From: DAOTWC01 sp048499435
GTDB taxonomy: Bacteria > Chloroflexota > Anaerolineae > Aggregatilineales > Phototrophicaceae
Assembly (NCBI GenBank): GCA_048499435.1
Contig: JASNZW010000003.1
Location: 372,001-436,000, forward strand
Direction: 5' to 3'
Length of the DNA stretch: 64,000 nt
Below the pieces are notes generated by a model that did no database searches, was not told where the DNA came from, and saw only the letters and a list, made by a program, of their open reading frames with translations. Numbering within the stretch: the first letter of the stretch is position 1; the number at the start of each line of letters is the position of its first letter. Positions 9,007-17,233 of the stretch are shown here, in pieces. Both the position numbers and the translations under genes were made by a program.

Positions 9007-9330
9007 ATGGCAGAAATTATATTAGTGGGTGTAGTATTGGCGCTGGGTATCGGCGCTTATTACTCTCTTGTCCTTTTCCCTAAGCAGCGCGATTTCCAGA
9101 AGCGCCAGAATTTTGTGAGCGAGCTTGCGCCAGGGAGCGAGGTTATAACCGCTGGCGGAATCATCGGGGTTGTGCTGGATGTTCAGCCAGAAGACGGCAT
9201 CGCCTTGGTTGAGATCGCCGATGGCCTGGTCGTTCGCATGATTACGGCTTCGCTGCTCGCCCCGTTTGACTCGGATGAGCTGAAACGCAACGTGCAGATG
9301 GCAGCCGCCCGTCAAGAGACGGGCCAGTGA
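9007..9330 (+). CDS. yajC: Preprotein translocase subunit YajC
   Basis: About 107 residues: a short periplasmic/extracellular N-terminus, one membrane helix (about 4-22), then a small cytoplasmic domain with the family pattern 'LFPKQRDFQKRQNFVSELAPGSEVITAGGIIG' spread over residues 23-55. YajC joins SecD and SecF in the accessory complex that drives late steps of Sec export. Its position directly before secD and secF is the common bacterial order. ATG 9007 is preferred over GTG 9001, which overlaps the GAGG ribosome site. Confidence 0.95.
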   Translation: MAEIILVGVVLALGIGAYYSLVLFPKQRDFQKRQNFVSELAPGSEVITAGGIIGVVLDVQPEDGIALVEIADGLVVRMITASLLAPFDSDELKRNVQMAAARQETGQ

Positions 9331-9376
9331 CCTTTTTTCTCCACGCTGCCGCACCACACGAGAGGAACAACATGCT

Positions 9377-10825
9377 ATGAGACGCCATCTGGGCCGGTTC
9401 ATCCTGGTTGTATTAGTCGCTGCGGCTGCCCTGTGGATCAGCCTGCCCGACAGCCGGACGATAAAGCTGGACTTCAACAACGACGGCGAGAACGATTTTG
9501 AATTGGACGTTGAGCAGCGGCTGGGGCTGGACCTGGTTGGCGGGCTGCGGGTGCTGCTGCGCGCTGACCTGCCGCCCGGCTCATACAGCGGCGCTGACCT
9601 TCAGCAAACGGCTAATAATGTGCGCCGCCGCATTGACGCGCTGGGCGTGACGGAGCCTACGATCGAGGTGCTCCAGGGCAGCGGGCGCATTCTGGTTGAG
9701 CTGCCGGGCATTACTGACCGCGAGCAGGCGATCGCGACCATCCAGCAGACCGCGCTGCTCGAATTCGTTGATTTCGCTGGCCTGCGCGGGCAGGTCAGCC
9801 AGTTTGTTGGCCGCTCGATTCTGACCAGCGAACAGGTAATTATCAACAACGAGCGCCAGGCCAACCAGCGGGCGGTGACGGCTGAGGCCACGCCTGAGGC
9901 TGACGCTGCCCCCGCTGAAGCGCCCCTGGTTAACCCGCTGACGAACCAGCCTTTCCACACTGTGATGACCGGCTCAGGGCTGCAAGCGGCGGCGGCGCAG
10001 ATCGACCCACAAGGGGGCGGCTGGCTGATTCAATTCGAGCTGACGCCGGCGGGCGGGGAGGTGTTTGGCCCTTACACCGCCGCGAACATCGGCGAGCCGA
10101 TGGCGATCGTGCTGGACGGCGTTGTGCTGTCTGCGCCCACTATTCAGGCCGAGCTGCCGACCGGCGGCGTGATCACGGGCCAGTTCACGGAGGAAGCGGC
10201 CAAAACTCTGGCCTTACAGCTCCGTTCCGGCGCGCTGCCGATTCCACTGAGCGTTGACAGCGCGGAAACCGTTGGCGCTTCGCTGGGGCAGGAATCGATC
10301 GCGCTCAGCCTGCGCGCGGGCATTATCGGCGTGGGCGTCATTCTGACTTTTATGCTGCTTTATTACCGCATTCCGGGTATCGCGGCTAACCTGGCGCTGC
10401 TTGTGTTCATCCTGCTTAACCTGGCAGCCTATAAGCTCATTCCGGTCACGCTCACGCTGCCGGCTATTACCGGGTTTCTGATCGGCATCGGCACGGCGGT
10501 TGACGGCAATATTCTGATTTTCGAGCGCATCAAGGAAGAGCTGCGCGGCGGCGCTGACATCACCAGCGCCCTGGAATCGGGATTTCACCGCGCCTGGAAC
10601 TCCATTCGCGACTCGAACCTGTCAACCATTATCATCTGTGGCATTCTGTTCCTGTTCGGCCAGACGCCAGGGGCCAGCGTCGTGAGTGGGTTCGCGGTGA
10701 CGCTGGCGCTGGGCCTGACGATTAACCTGTTCACAGCGGTGGTCGTTACGCGCATCTTCCTGAGTATCATTGTCGCGCTGCTGCAAAAACCGCTGGCACA
10801 GCGCCAGTGGCTGCTGGGTGTGTAA
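9377..10825 (+). CDS. secD: Protein translocase subunit SecD
   Basis: 482 residues. The first membrane helix is at about 9-27. A large external domain with the D1 motif 'GLDLVGGLRVLL' follows, then a second external subdomain (190-300) and five C-terminal helices. The conserved D4-type motif 'GTAVDGNILIFERIKEEL' carries the proton-path aspartate. SecD with SecF uses the proton motive force to pull proteins across the membrane. The external domain has an alanine/glutamate-rich insert (about residues 170-185, 'EATPEADAAPAEAPL'), which is not part of the core. AGAGGAA precedes the ATG. Confidence 0.97.
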   Translation: MRRHLGRFILVVLVAAAALWISLPDSRTIKLDFNNDGENDFELDVEQRLGLDLVGGLRVLLRADLPPGSYSGADLQQTANNVRRRIDALGVTEPTIEVLQGSGRILVELPGITDREQAIATIQQTALLEFVDFAGLRGQVSQFVGRSILTSEQVIINNERQANQRAVTAEATPEADAAPAEAPLVNPLTNQPFHTVMTGSGLQAAAAQIDPQGGGWLIQFELTPAGGEVFGPYTAANIGEPMAIVLDGVVLSAPTIQAELPTGGVITGQFTEEAAKTLALQLRSGALPIPLSVDSAETVGASLGQESIALSLRAGIIGVGVILTFMLLYYRIPGIAANLALLVFILLNLAAYKLIPVTLTLPAITGFLIGIGTAVDGNILIFERIKEELRGGADITSALESGFHRAWNSIRDSNLSTIIICGILFLFGQTPGASVVSGFAVTLALGLTINLFTAVVVTRIFLSIIVALLQKPLAQRQWLLGV

Positions 10826-10843
10826 CTGGAAGGCTTCTGACCG

Positions 10844-11791
10844 ATGTTTAACCTGATCCAGAAACGGCGCTACTTCTTCCTGCTGTCGGCGGCGATCATC
10901 GTGCCGGGGCTGATCATTATGATCTATTCGACCATCACCACTGGCTCGCCCTTCCGCCTCAGCATCGACTTCATCGGCGGCAGCATCTACGAGCTGGCGT
11001 TCACCGAGGCCGGGGCCACCGAGGCCAGCATCAGGGATGCTTTTGTGGCGCAGGGCGACGATTCCGTGACTGTGCAGCAGCTTGGCAGCCCTGAGGAACA
11101 CCGGTGGTCGGTGCGGTCGCTCATCCAGGACCAGGCGACGTCGGACCTGGTGCTGGCGGAGCTGGAGAAGATCGCGCCCATTGATCGCACGCTGCTGCGC
11201 AGCGAGAGTGTCTCAGCCACAGTGGGGCAGGAGGTCGCGCGCGCGGCGGTGGTGGCGGTAGCGGTGGCGGCGGCGGTGATCATCGGCTTTATTGTGATCG
11301 CGTTCCGCCAGGTTCCCAGGGCGTTTCGCTATGGCGTGTGCGCGGTGGCAGCAATGCTGCACGACGTGCTGGTGATTTGCAGCCTCATCTCGCTGGCCGG
11401 GTTGGTTCTGGGCTGGGAAGTGGATGCGCTGTTCCTGACCGCTTTGCTGACCATCGTCGGGTTCTCGATCCAGGATACGATTGTCATCTTCGACCGTATC
11501 CGCGAGAATATCCCGCGCTACCTGGGCGAGCCGTATGAAACGATCGTTAACCGCAGCATCCTTGAGACCATTCACCGCTCGCTGGCGACCCAGCTTAACG
11601 CTTTCTTCGTGATGGCGGCTATCCTGCTGTTTGGCGGCGACACTATCAAACAGTTTATCGCTATCCTGTTCATCGGCATGCTCTCTGGCACGTATTCTTC
11701 TATTTTCACCGCGGTGCCGCTGCTGGTTTCGTGGGAAAAAGGTGAGATTCCGTTTATCAACCAGCGCCGCACAGCAGCGGTGGAGGGGTAG
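10844..11791 (+). CDS. secF: Protein translocase subunit SecF
   Basis: 315 residues with six membrane helices. The N-terminal 'SIDFIGGSIYEL' matches the SecF D1 motif, and 'VGFSIQDTIVIFDRIREN' is the conserved transmembrane motif with the functional Asp pair. It begins 18 bases after secD and functions with it as a heterodimer. The alanine/valine-rich helix around residues 130-150 is unusually simple in sequence. Confidence 0.97.
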   Translation: MFNLIQKRRYFFLLSAAIIVPGLIIMIYSTITTGSPFRLSIDFIGGSIYELAFTEAGATEASIRDAFVAQGDDSVTVQQLGSPEEHRWSVRSLIQDQATSDLVLAELEKIAPIDRTLLRSESVSATVGQEVARAAVVAVAVAAAVIIGFIVIAFRQVPRAFRYGVCAVAAMLHDVLVICSLISLAGLVLGWEVDALFLTALLTIVGFSIQDTIVIFDRIRENIPRYLGEPYETIVNRSILETIHRSLATQLNAFFVMAAILLFGGDTIKQFIAILFIGMLSGTYSSIFTAVPLLVSWEKGEIPFINQRRTAAVEG

Positions 11792-11793
11792 CT

Positions 11794-12771
11794 ATGCGCG
11801 CATTAATTTATGATGGACGGCTGCGCCTGGATCGCGATGTTCCTGTCCCCACGCCAGGCCACGACGAGGCGCTGATAAAAATCAGGCAGGCCGGTATCTG
11901 CAACACCGACCTTGAGCTGCTCGACGGCATGTACGATTTCGCCGGTGTGCTGGGCCACGAGTTTGTTGGCGAGGTTGTGCAGGGGGCGGCTGAGTGGCTG
12001 GGCCGCCGTGTCGTTGGCGAGATCAACGTGACCTGCGGCGTGTGCGATTTCTGTACGCGCGGCGTCCCCAGCCAGTGCCGCAACCGCACAGCGATCGGCA
12101 TCAAAGGACACGCGGGCGTGTTTGCTGATTACCTTTGCCTGCAAACCAGGAACCTGTACGCTGTGCCGCCGGAGGTCAGCGATGACGCTGCGGTGTTTGT
12201 CGAGCCGCTGGCTGCCGCGCTCCAGGTCACGGAGGCGGTTCACGTTTCACCGCGCGACCGCGTGGTGGTTATCGGCCTGGGAAAGTTGGGGATGCTGACG
12301 GCGCAGGCGCTGCGCCTGACGGGTGCTGACCTGGTGGCGGTGGTGCGCCACGAGAAACAGGCTGCGCTGCTGCGCCGCTGGGGGATTGCGACGGCCGCCG
12401 CCGACGAGCTTGAGCCGGAACGGGCGCAGGTGGTTGTGGACTGCACCGGCCGGGCTGACGGCTTCGCCAGCGCGCTGCGGCTGATCGAGCCGCGGGGGGC
12501 GCTGGTGCTTAAAAGCACCTATCACGGCCTGCCGCAGATAGACATGACTCAGGTGGCCGTGCGCGAGATTCGCGTGGTTGGCAGCCGCTGCGGCCCGTTC
12601 GACGCGGCGCTGCGCCTGCTGCGCGCTGGTCTGGTGGATGTCGAAGCGCTGATCGAGGCGCGCTACAGCCTGGACGACGCGCTCGCTGCGCTGGCCCGCG
12701 CCGCGCAGCCGGGCACGCTCAAGGTTCTGTTAGATGTTGGACGCACAGGGAATGGTGATGTAGAACGTTGA
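11794..12771 (+). CDS. Zinc-dependent alcohol dehydrogenase (MDR superfamily)
   Basis: 325 residues. Catalytic zinc ligands are C36 (AGICNTDLE), H55 and E56 (GHEF). Four structural-zinc cysteines are C81, C84, C87 and C95. The NAD(P)-binding Rossmann fold begins with 'VVVIGLGKLG' near residue 155. It belongs to the medium-chain dehydrogenase/reductase family (sorbitol/threonine dehydrogenase-like); substrate unknown. It starts two bases after secF with GGAGGGG upstream, so it is co-transcribed with an unrelated export operon. Its 3' end overlaps the convergent histidine kinase gene by 42 bases. Confidence 0.93.
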   Translation: MRALIYDGRLRLDRDVPVPTPGHDEALIKIRQAGICNTDLELLDGMYDFAGVLGHEFVGEVVQGAAEWLGRRVVGEINVTCGVCDFCTRGVPSQCRNRTAIGIKGHAGVFADYLCLQTRNLYAVPPEVSDDAAVFVEPLAAALQVTEAVHVSPRDRVVVIGLGKLGMLTAQALRLTGADLVAVVRHEKQAALLRRWGIATAAADELEPERAQVVVDCTGRADGFASALRLIEPRGALVLKSTYHGLPQIDMTQVAVREIRVVGSRCGPFDAALRLLRAGLVDVEALIEARYSLDDALAALARAAQPGTLKVLLDVGRTGNGDVER

Positions 12772-13965
12772 GCCGGCCCCCGGCTCGCTTTCCAGCCAGA
12801 TATGGCCGTTATGCGCCTCAATGATGTGCTTGGCGATCGCCAGACCGAGGCCAGTTCCCTGGGTGAAACCGGCTGTGTCCGCAGCCCGGTAGAACTTCTG
12901 GAACATGTTCTTCTGATTGTCGCTGGAAATACCAAAGCCGGTATCCGCGACTGACAGCTCAACGAATGTGCGATCGTGATCACGGCTGGGGCGGGTGTGG
13001 ATCGTAATGCTGCCGCCTTCGCGATTGTATTTAACAGCGTTGGTCAGCAGATTCAGCAGCACCTGTTTGAGCTTGCCCCGGTCGCCGCGCACGGTGACCG
13101 CTTTGTTTTGCAGCTTTAGCCCCAGGCGCTTGTCCTCTGCCTGCTGACGAATGACCTCGACGCTTTCGTGCAGCAGCATATCCAGCTCGAAGTTAGTGAT
13201 ATCAAGGCGCGTGCGGCCCGACTCAAGGCGCGCCAGGTCCAGAAAATCGCTGGTCATGCGGATGAGCCGGTCTGTCTCAGACTGCATGGACGCGATGATC
13301 TCGCCGACGCGGTTCGCAGGCAGGTCAGGGCGCAGCAGCAGGGTGGTGCTGGCCTTCAGCGCGACCAGCGGCGTGCGCAGCTCATGCACCATCTCGGCGA
13401 TGAAGTCGCTTTGCTGAAAGAGGCGCGCGTTTTCGATGGCGATGGCCGCCTGGCTGGCGAGAATGGTGAGCGTCCTTACGTCCTGTTCATTAAAAGGCTC
13501 GCCGTTGTGCTTATTCAGCGCCTCCAGCACGCCGATCACGCGGTTGTGAGCGCGCATAGGCACGCCCAGCAGGTTGCGCGTGGTGAACTCAATCGTGTCG
13601 TCCACACCCTGATAATGGCTTGGCTCGCGGGTTACGTCTTCGATTACACGCGGCTCACCGTGTTTTACAATCCACCCGGCTGTGCTGCCTTCCATCGGAA
13701 TGAGGATGGACTCGGTCTGGTTCGGGTTGAGGTTAGAGGTGATTTCAAAGCGCAGATCGCCGCTGCGTGGGTCTAGCAGCAGGATTGATGACGCCTCGGT
13801 GTTGGTCAGTTCTTCAGCGGCGGAGATAATTTTGCGCAGCAGAGCGCCCAGTTCCAGCGTGGAGTTGAGCTGCTGGCTGATCTCCAGCAGATGCTCATAG
13901 GCCGCCAGCAGGCTGAGGCTCTCGTCACCTGGAACGCCGGTGTCACCGGTAAAGGGCATGTTCAT
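12730..13965 (-). CDS. GAF-domain sensor histidine kinase
   Basis: 411 residues, no membrane helix. A GAF domain occupies about 25-180, a HisKA domain follows with the phospho-acceptor histidine in 'EMVHELRTP' (near residue 195), and the C-terminal ATPase domain has N-box, 'VADTGFGIS' and 'GTGLGLAIAKHIIEAH' motifs. It should autophosphorylate in response to a small ligand or redox cue bound by GAF. Its start overlaps the sirtuin stop by four bases (ATGA), so it is translationally coupled as the third gene of a minus-strand operon; the likely receiver partner is the first gene of that operon. Confidence 0.93.
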   Translation of the reverse strand: MNMPFTGDTGVPGDESLSLLAAYEHLLEISQQLNSTLELGALLRKIISAAEELTNTEASSILLLDPRSGDLRFEITSNLNPNQTESILIPMEGSTAGWIVKHGEPRVIEDVTREPSHYQGVDDTIEFTTRNLLGVPMRAHNRVIGVLEALNKHNGEPFNEQDVRTLTILASQAAIAIENARLFQQSDFIAEMVHELRTPLVALKASTTLLLRPDLPANRVGEIIASMQSETDRLIRMTSDFLDLARLESGRTRLDITNFELDMLLHESVEVIRQQAEDKRLGLKLQNKAVTVRGDRGKLKQVLLNLLTNAVKYNREGGSITIHTRPSRDHDRTFVELSVADTGFGISSDNQKNMFQKFYRAADTAGFTQGTGLGLAIAKHIIEAHNGHIWLESEPGAGSTFYITIPCASNI

Positions 13966-14762
13966 AGGGCTGTCTCTGCGCAGCGCATGATCTGGGGTAA
14001 AACCTGAGCCGCGTCCGCGCGAATAACAATATCGGCTTCGGAATCGGCATAAGTCGGGTCAAGATTCACGATGATCAGCCGGGCGCCGTTGCGGCGCGCC
14101 AGCGCCGGAAGCTGGCTGGCCGGGGCGACTTCCAGCGATGAGCCGACGACGATCATGAGGTCGGTTTTGCTGGCGGCGTTGCGTGCGCCAAGCAGTTCAG
14201 TTGCCAGAAGCTGTTCGCCGAACAGGATAACGTTGGGTTTGAGCACGCCGCCGCAGTGCGCGCAGTGCGGCACTAGGCGGTCGTCGAGAAACCGTTCGAT
14301 CACAGCCCTGGCGGGGTAGACGGTAAAGCAGTGGACACAGGTCACTTCGCGCATATGGCCGTGCAGCTCGTAGACGGTCTTGCTGCCGGCGCGCTCGTGC
14401 AGCATGTCAATGTTCTGGGTGATGATAGTCTTAAGGTAGCCGCGCTGTTCCATTTCGGCCAGCGCGAAATGCGCGGCGTTCGGCTGTGCGTTAATAGTCA
14501 GGCACACCAGCGGGTAAATCCATTTGTAAAACGCCTCTGGGTTCTGACGGAAGCTGAAGATGCTGGCGACTGACAGCGGGTCCACATCCTGCCACAGCCC
14601 GGAATGTGGGCTGCGGAAATCGGGGATGCCGGATGCCGTGCTGATGCCCGCGCCCGTAAACGCGACTGCCCGCCGCGCTTCGCGCACTAACTTGGCCGCA
14701 TGGAAAATCAGATCGTCTTCACAGGCTGTCATTGTAATCAGAGTGCGTTCCAACAAGAGCAT
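13962..14762 (-). CDS. SIR2-family NAD-dependent protein deacylase
   Basis: 266 residues from the first ATG; an internal ATG at 14732 gives 256 and is an equally likely start because neither has a strong ribosome site. Sirtuin motifs are complete: GAGIS (37-41) with 'IPDFR', 'TQNIDMLHERAG', the catalytic 'ELHGH', two CxxC zinc pairs (CVHC and CAHC), and 'VVGSSLEVAPASQLP'. It removes acyl groups from lysine using NAD+. It lies between a receiver-ATPase gene and a histidine kinase gene with 11-base spacing and a 4-base overlap, an unusual regulatory context. Confidence 0.93.
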   Translation of the reverse strand: MLLLERTLITMTACEDDLIFHAAKLVREARRAVAFTGAGISTASGIPDFRSPHSGLWQDVDPLSVASIFSFRQNPEAFYKWIYPLVCLTINAQPNAAHFALAEMEQRGYLKTIITQNIDMLHERAGSKTVYELHGHMREVTCVHCFTVYPARAVIERFLDDRLVPHCAHCGGVLKPNVILFGEQLLATELLGARNAASKTDLMIVVGSSLEVAPASQLPALARRNGARLIIVNLDPTYADSEADIVIRADAAQVLPQIMRCAETAL

Positions 14763-14773
14763 TTCGTCACTGT

Positions 14774-15937
14774 TCAGGTGATTAACCCGCCGCTGGCCAG
14801 GGTGCGTATGCGCTGGTTCAGCTCCTCAGACAGCTTGATAATCTGGTTTGCGACGATTGAACTGGGCTGCAGCAGCACAATCGGCGTTGCAGCCCTGGCG
14901 GCCTGAAAGGCCAGTTCGGGCGCGGCGGACACAATCGCGCGCAGTTCGCGCCCGACCATCTGCTCGACTTCGTTCCAGGGCGTTTGCAGGCTGGACTGCG
15001 AACGGTTGATGACCACGATATGAATTCGCCCTGAGCCGGCCCCGCTGGTTTCCAGCTCCTGCAGCAGCTCGCGCGCCATCGCCAGGGTGATGCCGGCCGG
15101 CTCGACCACTAAAATAAGCTGGTCCATTTCGCGCTGAAGCCGGCTTATGCTGTCGTCGAAGCCGCAGCCGAGGTCGAAAATCGCGGGGCGGCCCATCGTG
15201 CGCAGGCTGCCAATGACGGCCACCACCGACTCAATGGGATATTTCATCTGTGCTTCTTTAGGGCGCGGTGATGACAGCAGGGCGCGCAGCCCGGACGAGT
15301 GGACGACAAGCTCGCGCTCAACCGCCGCTGGGCGGATGTCGGCTGTTGGGCGGGCAAGCGTGTTCGCCATGCCGTATGAGCGCTCGAAACCGATGGCCAG
15401 GCCCATGCTGCCTCTGCCCAGGCGAAAATCGGCCACGATAGGGTTTTCGCCCGCAGCCACCAGCGCCGCGCCAATGTTGAGCGCGAGCGTCGTCGTGCCC
15501 AGGCCGCCCTTAGCGCCCAGCAGCCCGATAGTCATTCCTTTTTTAGTGTCGCGCCGGCGCTGGTTGGCGCTGCGGGCCAGGATAGCCTTAACGCGCGAGG
15601 CCAGTTCGGCGGGGTGGGTAGGTTTGGTCAGGTAGTCGTCAGCGCCCGCCTCAAACCCGGCTACTTTATCGTCCACCAGCGTCTTGGCGGTGAACATGAT
15701 AATCGGGATTGGCCGCGTTTCCGGGTTAGCGCGCAGGCGGCGGCACACTTCATACCCGTCCATATCCGGCATCATGATGTCCAGGATAATCAGATCGGGG
15801 CGGTCAGCCATCGCCTTCGACAGCGCCTGCACACCGGCGCTGGCCGCAACAACCTCATAACCATGCCGCTGAAGCATCAACCCGATCAGCTTCAGGCTGT
15901 CAATATCGTCGTCCACAATGAGAATTTTTTCGGACAT
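14774..15937 (-). CDS. Receiver domain fused to ParA/CpaE-like ATPase
   Basis: 387 residues. Residues 1-122 are a response-regulator receiver with phospho-acceptor D53 and a KP pair at 106-107. Residues 135-387 are a ParA/MinD-type P-loop ATPase with a deviant Walker A 'GAKGGLGTTT' (141-150). This is the CpaE/TadZ layout that positions Flp pilus or secretion machinery at a cell pole, although no tad pilus gene is nearby. Here it heads an operon with a sirtuin and a GAF histidine kinase, which probably phosphorylates it. Confidence 0.9.
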   Translation of the reverse strand: MSEKILIVDDDIDSLKLIGLMLQRHGYEVVAASAGVQALSKAMADRPDLIILDIMMPDMDGYEVCRRLRANPETRPIPIIMFTAKTLVDDKVAGFEAGADDYLTKPTHPAELASRVKAILARSANQRRRDTKKGMTIGLLGAKGGLGTTTLALNIGAALVAAGENPIVADFRLGRGSMGLAIGFERSYGMANTLARPTADIRPAAVERELVVHSSGLRALLSSPRPKEAQMKYPIESVVAVIGSLRTMGRPAIFDLGCGFDDSISRLQREMDQLILVVEPAGITLAMARELLQELETSGAGSGRIHIVVINRSQSSLQTPWNEVEQMVGRELRAIVSAAPELAFQAARAATPIVLLQPSSIVANQIIKLSEELNQRIRTLASGGLIT

Positions 15938-15981
15938 GGCCCTGTCACGCGGCGTTATTTGTCAGAAGATAATTACAAAAA

Positions 15982-16010
15982 AGTCTAGCACGAAAGAATA
16001 GGCGGTGCAA
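15982..16010 (-). promoter_or_regulatory. Possible promoter for the receiver-ParA/sirtuin/kinase operon
   Basis: On the minus strand TTGCAC (16010-16005), a 17-base spacer and TAGACT (15987-15982) lie 45 bases before the ATG at 15937. The -35 matches the consensus at three of six positions and the -10 at four, so this is tentative. Confidence 0.35.
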
Positions 16011-16152
16011 GCAACCCGCCGATGGGTATTGGCTGGACACGTCCAGCAGAAAGCTGATTGCTTCTGTAACGCCAGGGCAGCGCGGGGGCTTGCGATATGC
16101 CGCAACTGTGTTTAGCATGGGCGCTGTTCAGCTTAGAGGTGGGATAATTGCG

Positions 16153-16974
16153 ATGGTTTCGCTGCTTACACTTGACGCGGCTGCTGCGCTGGTACAGGAT
16201 GGACAGACGCTCGCCCTGGGCGGCATGACGCTGTATCGCCGTCCGACGGCGTTTGTGCGCGCGCTGCTGCGCCGCCGCCCTGGGCCGCGCGGCCTGACGC
16301 TGCTGTGCTTTACCGCCGGTTACGAGTCGGATCTGCTGGTTGGGGCAGGGTGTGTGGACGCTGTGCGCAGCGCTTACTTCGGGCTGGAGGCTTTCGGCCT
16401 GGCCCCTATGTTCACGGAAAAAGCGCAGCGCGGCGAAATCACCATCATGGAGGAAACGGAGGCCAGCATTGTCATGGGCCTGCGGGCGGCCGTGGGCCGC
16501 GTCGGTTTTATGCCGTCGCGCGCCTGGCTCGGCACAGATTTGCCCCGGCTGCGGCCTGATGTGCGCACGGTGACCGACCCCTATTCCGGCGAAGAGCTGA
16601 TCGCCTTTCCTGCCCTCCACTGTGATATCGCCGTGCTGCACGGGCTGGAGGCGGACGCTTACGGCAACGTTGCCCTGAACAACAATCTGGGCCTCGACAT
16701 GGAGCTGGTTTACCTGGCGCAGACGGTGATTGTGACGGTTGAGCGCATGGTGGACCAGGTGCTGCCCGCTGTGGACCGAACTGTTATCCCGGCCCCAGGG
16801 GCCACACACATTGTTCTGGCGCGGCGCGGCGCGTGGCCTACAAGCTGCTACCCTGATTATCCGGTGGGCGGCGGCGAGCTGATACGCTATGTTGACTGGT
16901 GCAATGCGGGCAGATTTGACGAATATCTGGTCGCATTGGCTGACTGTGACGCGGATAGGCAAGCTTCAGGTTGA
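16153..16974 (+). CDS. CoA-transferase family I alpha-type subunit, orphan
   Basis: 273 residues. The fold and motifs resemble the alpha subunit of class I CoA-transferases (glutaconate CoA-transferase A type): 'LVQDGQTLALGGM' at the N-terminus, 'CFTAGYESDLLVGAG', and 'HCDIAVLHGLEADAYGNVALN'. Such subunits work with a beta subunit carrying the catalytic glutamate, but none is adjacent on either side. The ATG at 16153 has GAGGTGGG upstream. It may pair with a distant subunit or have a changed function. Its stop codon lies inside the -35 box of the thiamine operon promoter. Confidence 0.8.
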   Translation: MVSLLTLDAAAALVQDGQTLALGGMTLYRRPTAFVRALLRRRPGPRGLTLLCFTAGYESDLLVGAGCVDAVRSAYFGLEAFGLAPMFTEKAQRGEITIMEETEASIVMGLRAAVGRVGFMPSRAWLGTDLPRLRPDVRTVTDPYSGEELIAFPALHCDIAVLHGLEADAYGNVALNNNLGLDMELVYLAQTVIVTVERMVDQVLPAVDRTVIPAPGATHIVLARRGAWPTSCYPDYPVGGGELIRYVDWCNAGRFDEYLVALADCDADRQASG

Positions 16975-16999
16975 CTTCTGCGGTCGGGCTGGTTAAGAT
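16971..16999 (+). promoter_or_regulatory. Sigma-70 promoter of the thiamine transport operon
   Basis: TTGACT (16971-16976), exactly 17 bases, then TAAGAT (16994-16999): five of six matches in each box. Transcription would begin near 17006, about 13 bases before the TPP aptamer. The -35 box overlaps the stop codon of the upstream CoA-transferase gene. Confidence 0.7.
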
Positions 17000-17018
17000 C
17001 AGGCTACAATTAAACTGA

Positions 17019-17108
17019 CCAGGGGAGTCTGCGCTGAGCGGGCTGAGAGGACACGTAGAGCCGTGTCGACCCTAGAACCTGATCCGGGTCATGCCGGCGT
17101 AGGGAGTG
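17019..17108 (+). ncRNA. TPP riboswitch (THI element)
   Basis: Conserved aptamer elements appear in order: AGGGGAGTC (17021-17029), CTGAGAGG (17043-17050), GACCCTAGAACCTGATC (17068-17084), and GGGTCATGCCGGCGTAGGGA (17085-17104). This is the textbook thiamine pyrophosphate aptamer. A Rho-independent terminator starts 24 bases downstream, so TPP binding should stop transcription of thiBPQ. The hairpin GTTGG-CCTG-CCAAC (17116-17129) between aptamer and terminator may take part in the switch. Confidence 0.97.
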
Positions 17109-17131
17109 CGGCGCAGTTGGCCTGCCAACCC

Positions 17132-17168
17132 AACCACCCCTGCGATCAGCGCGAAGAGGTGGTTTTTT
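17132..17168 (+). terminator. Intrinsic terminator of the TPP riboswitch
   Basis: AACCACC (17132-17138) pairs with GGTGGTT (17158-17164), followed by a run of six T (17163-17168). It lies between the aptamer and thiB and is the regulated expression platform. Confidence 0.85.
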
Positions 17169-17233
17169 GTTTGCGGCGCGCGGCCCCGGTTGACGCATAC
17201 CAGAACATGAATCAAGCGGTGGAGGGTTTGAAA

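Noticed and set aside
15985..16962. 325-residue minus-strand frame over the CoA-transferase gene
   Set aside because: His/Arg/Gln-rich shadow with no domain; the plus-strand frame matches a known family.
17063..17233. Longer thiB start reading through the riboswitch
   Set aside because: The extra 57 codons would be the TPP aptamer and terminator; ATG 17234 has a perfect ribosome site and gives a signal peptide.
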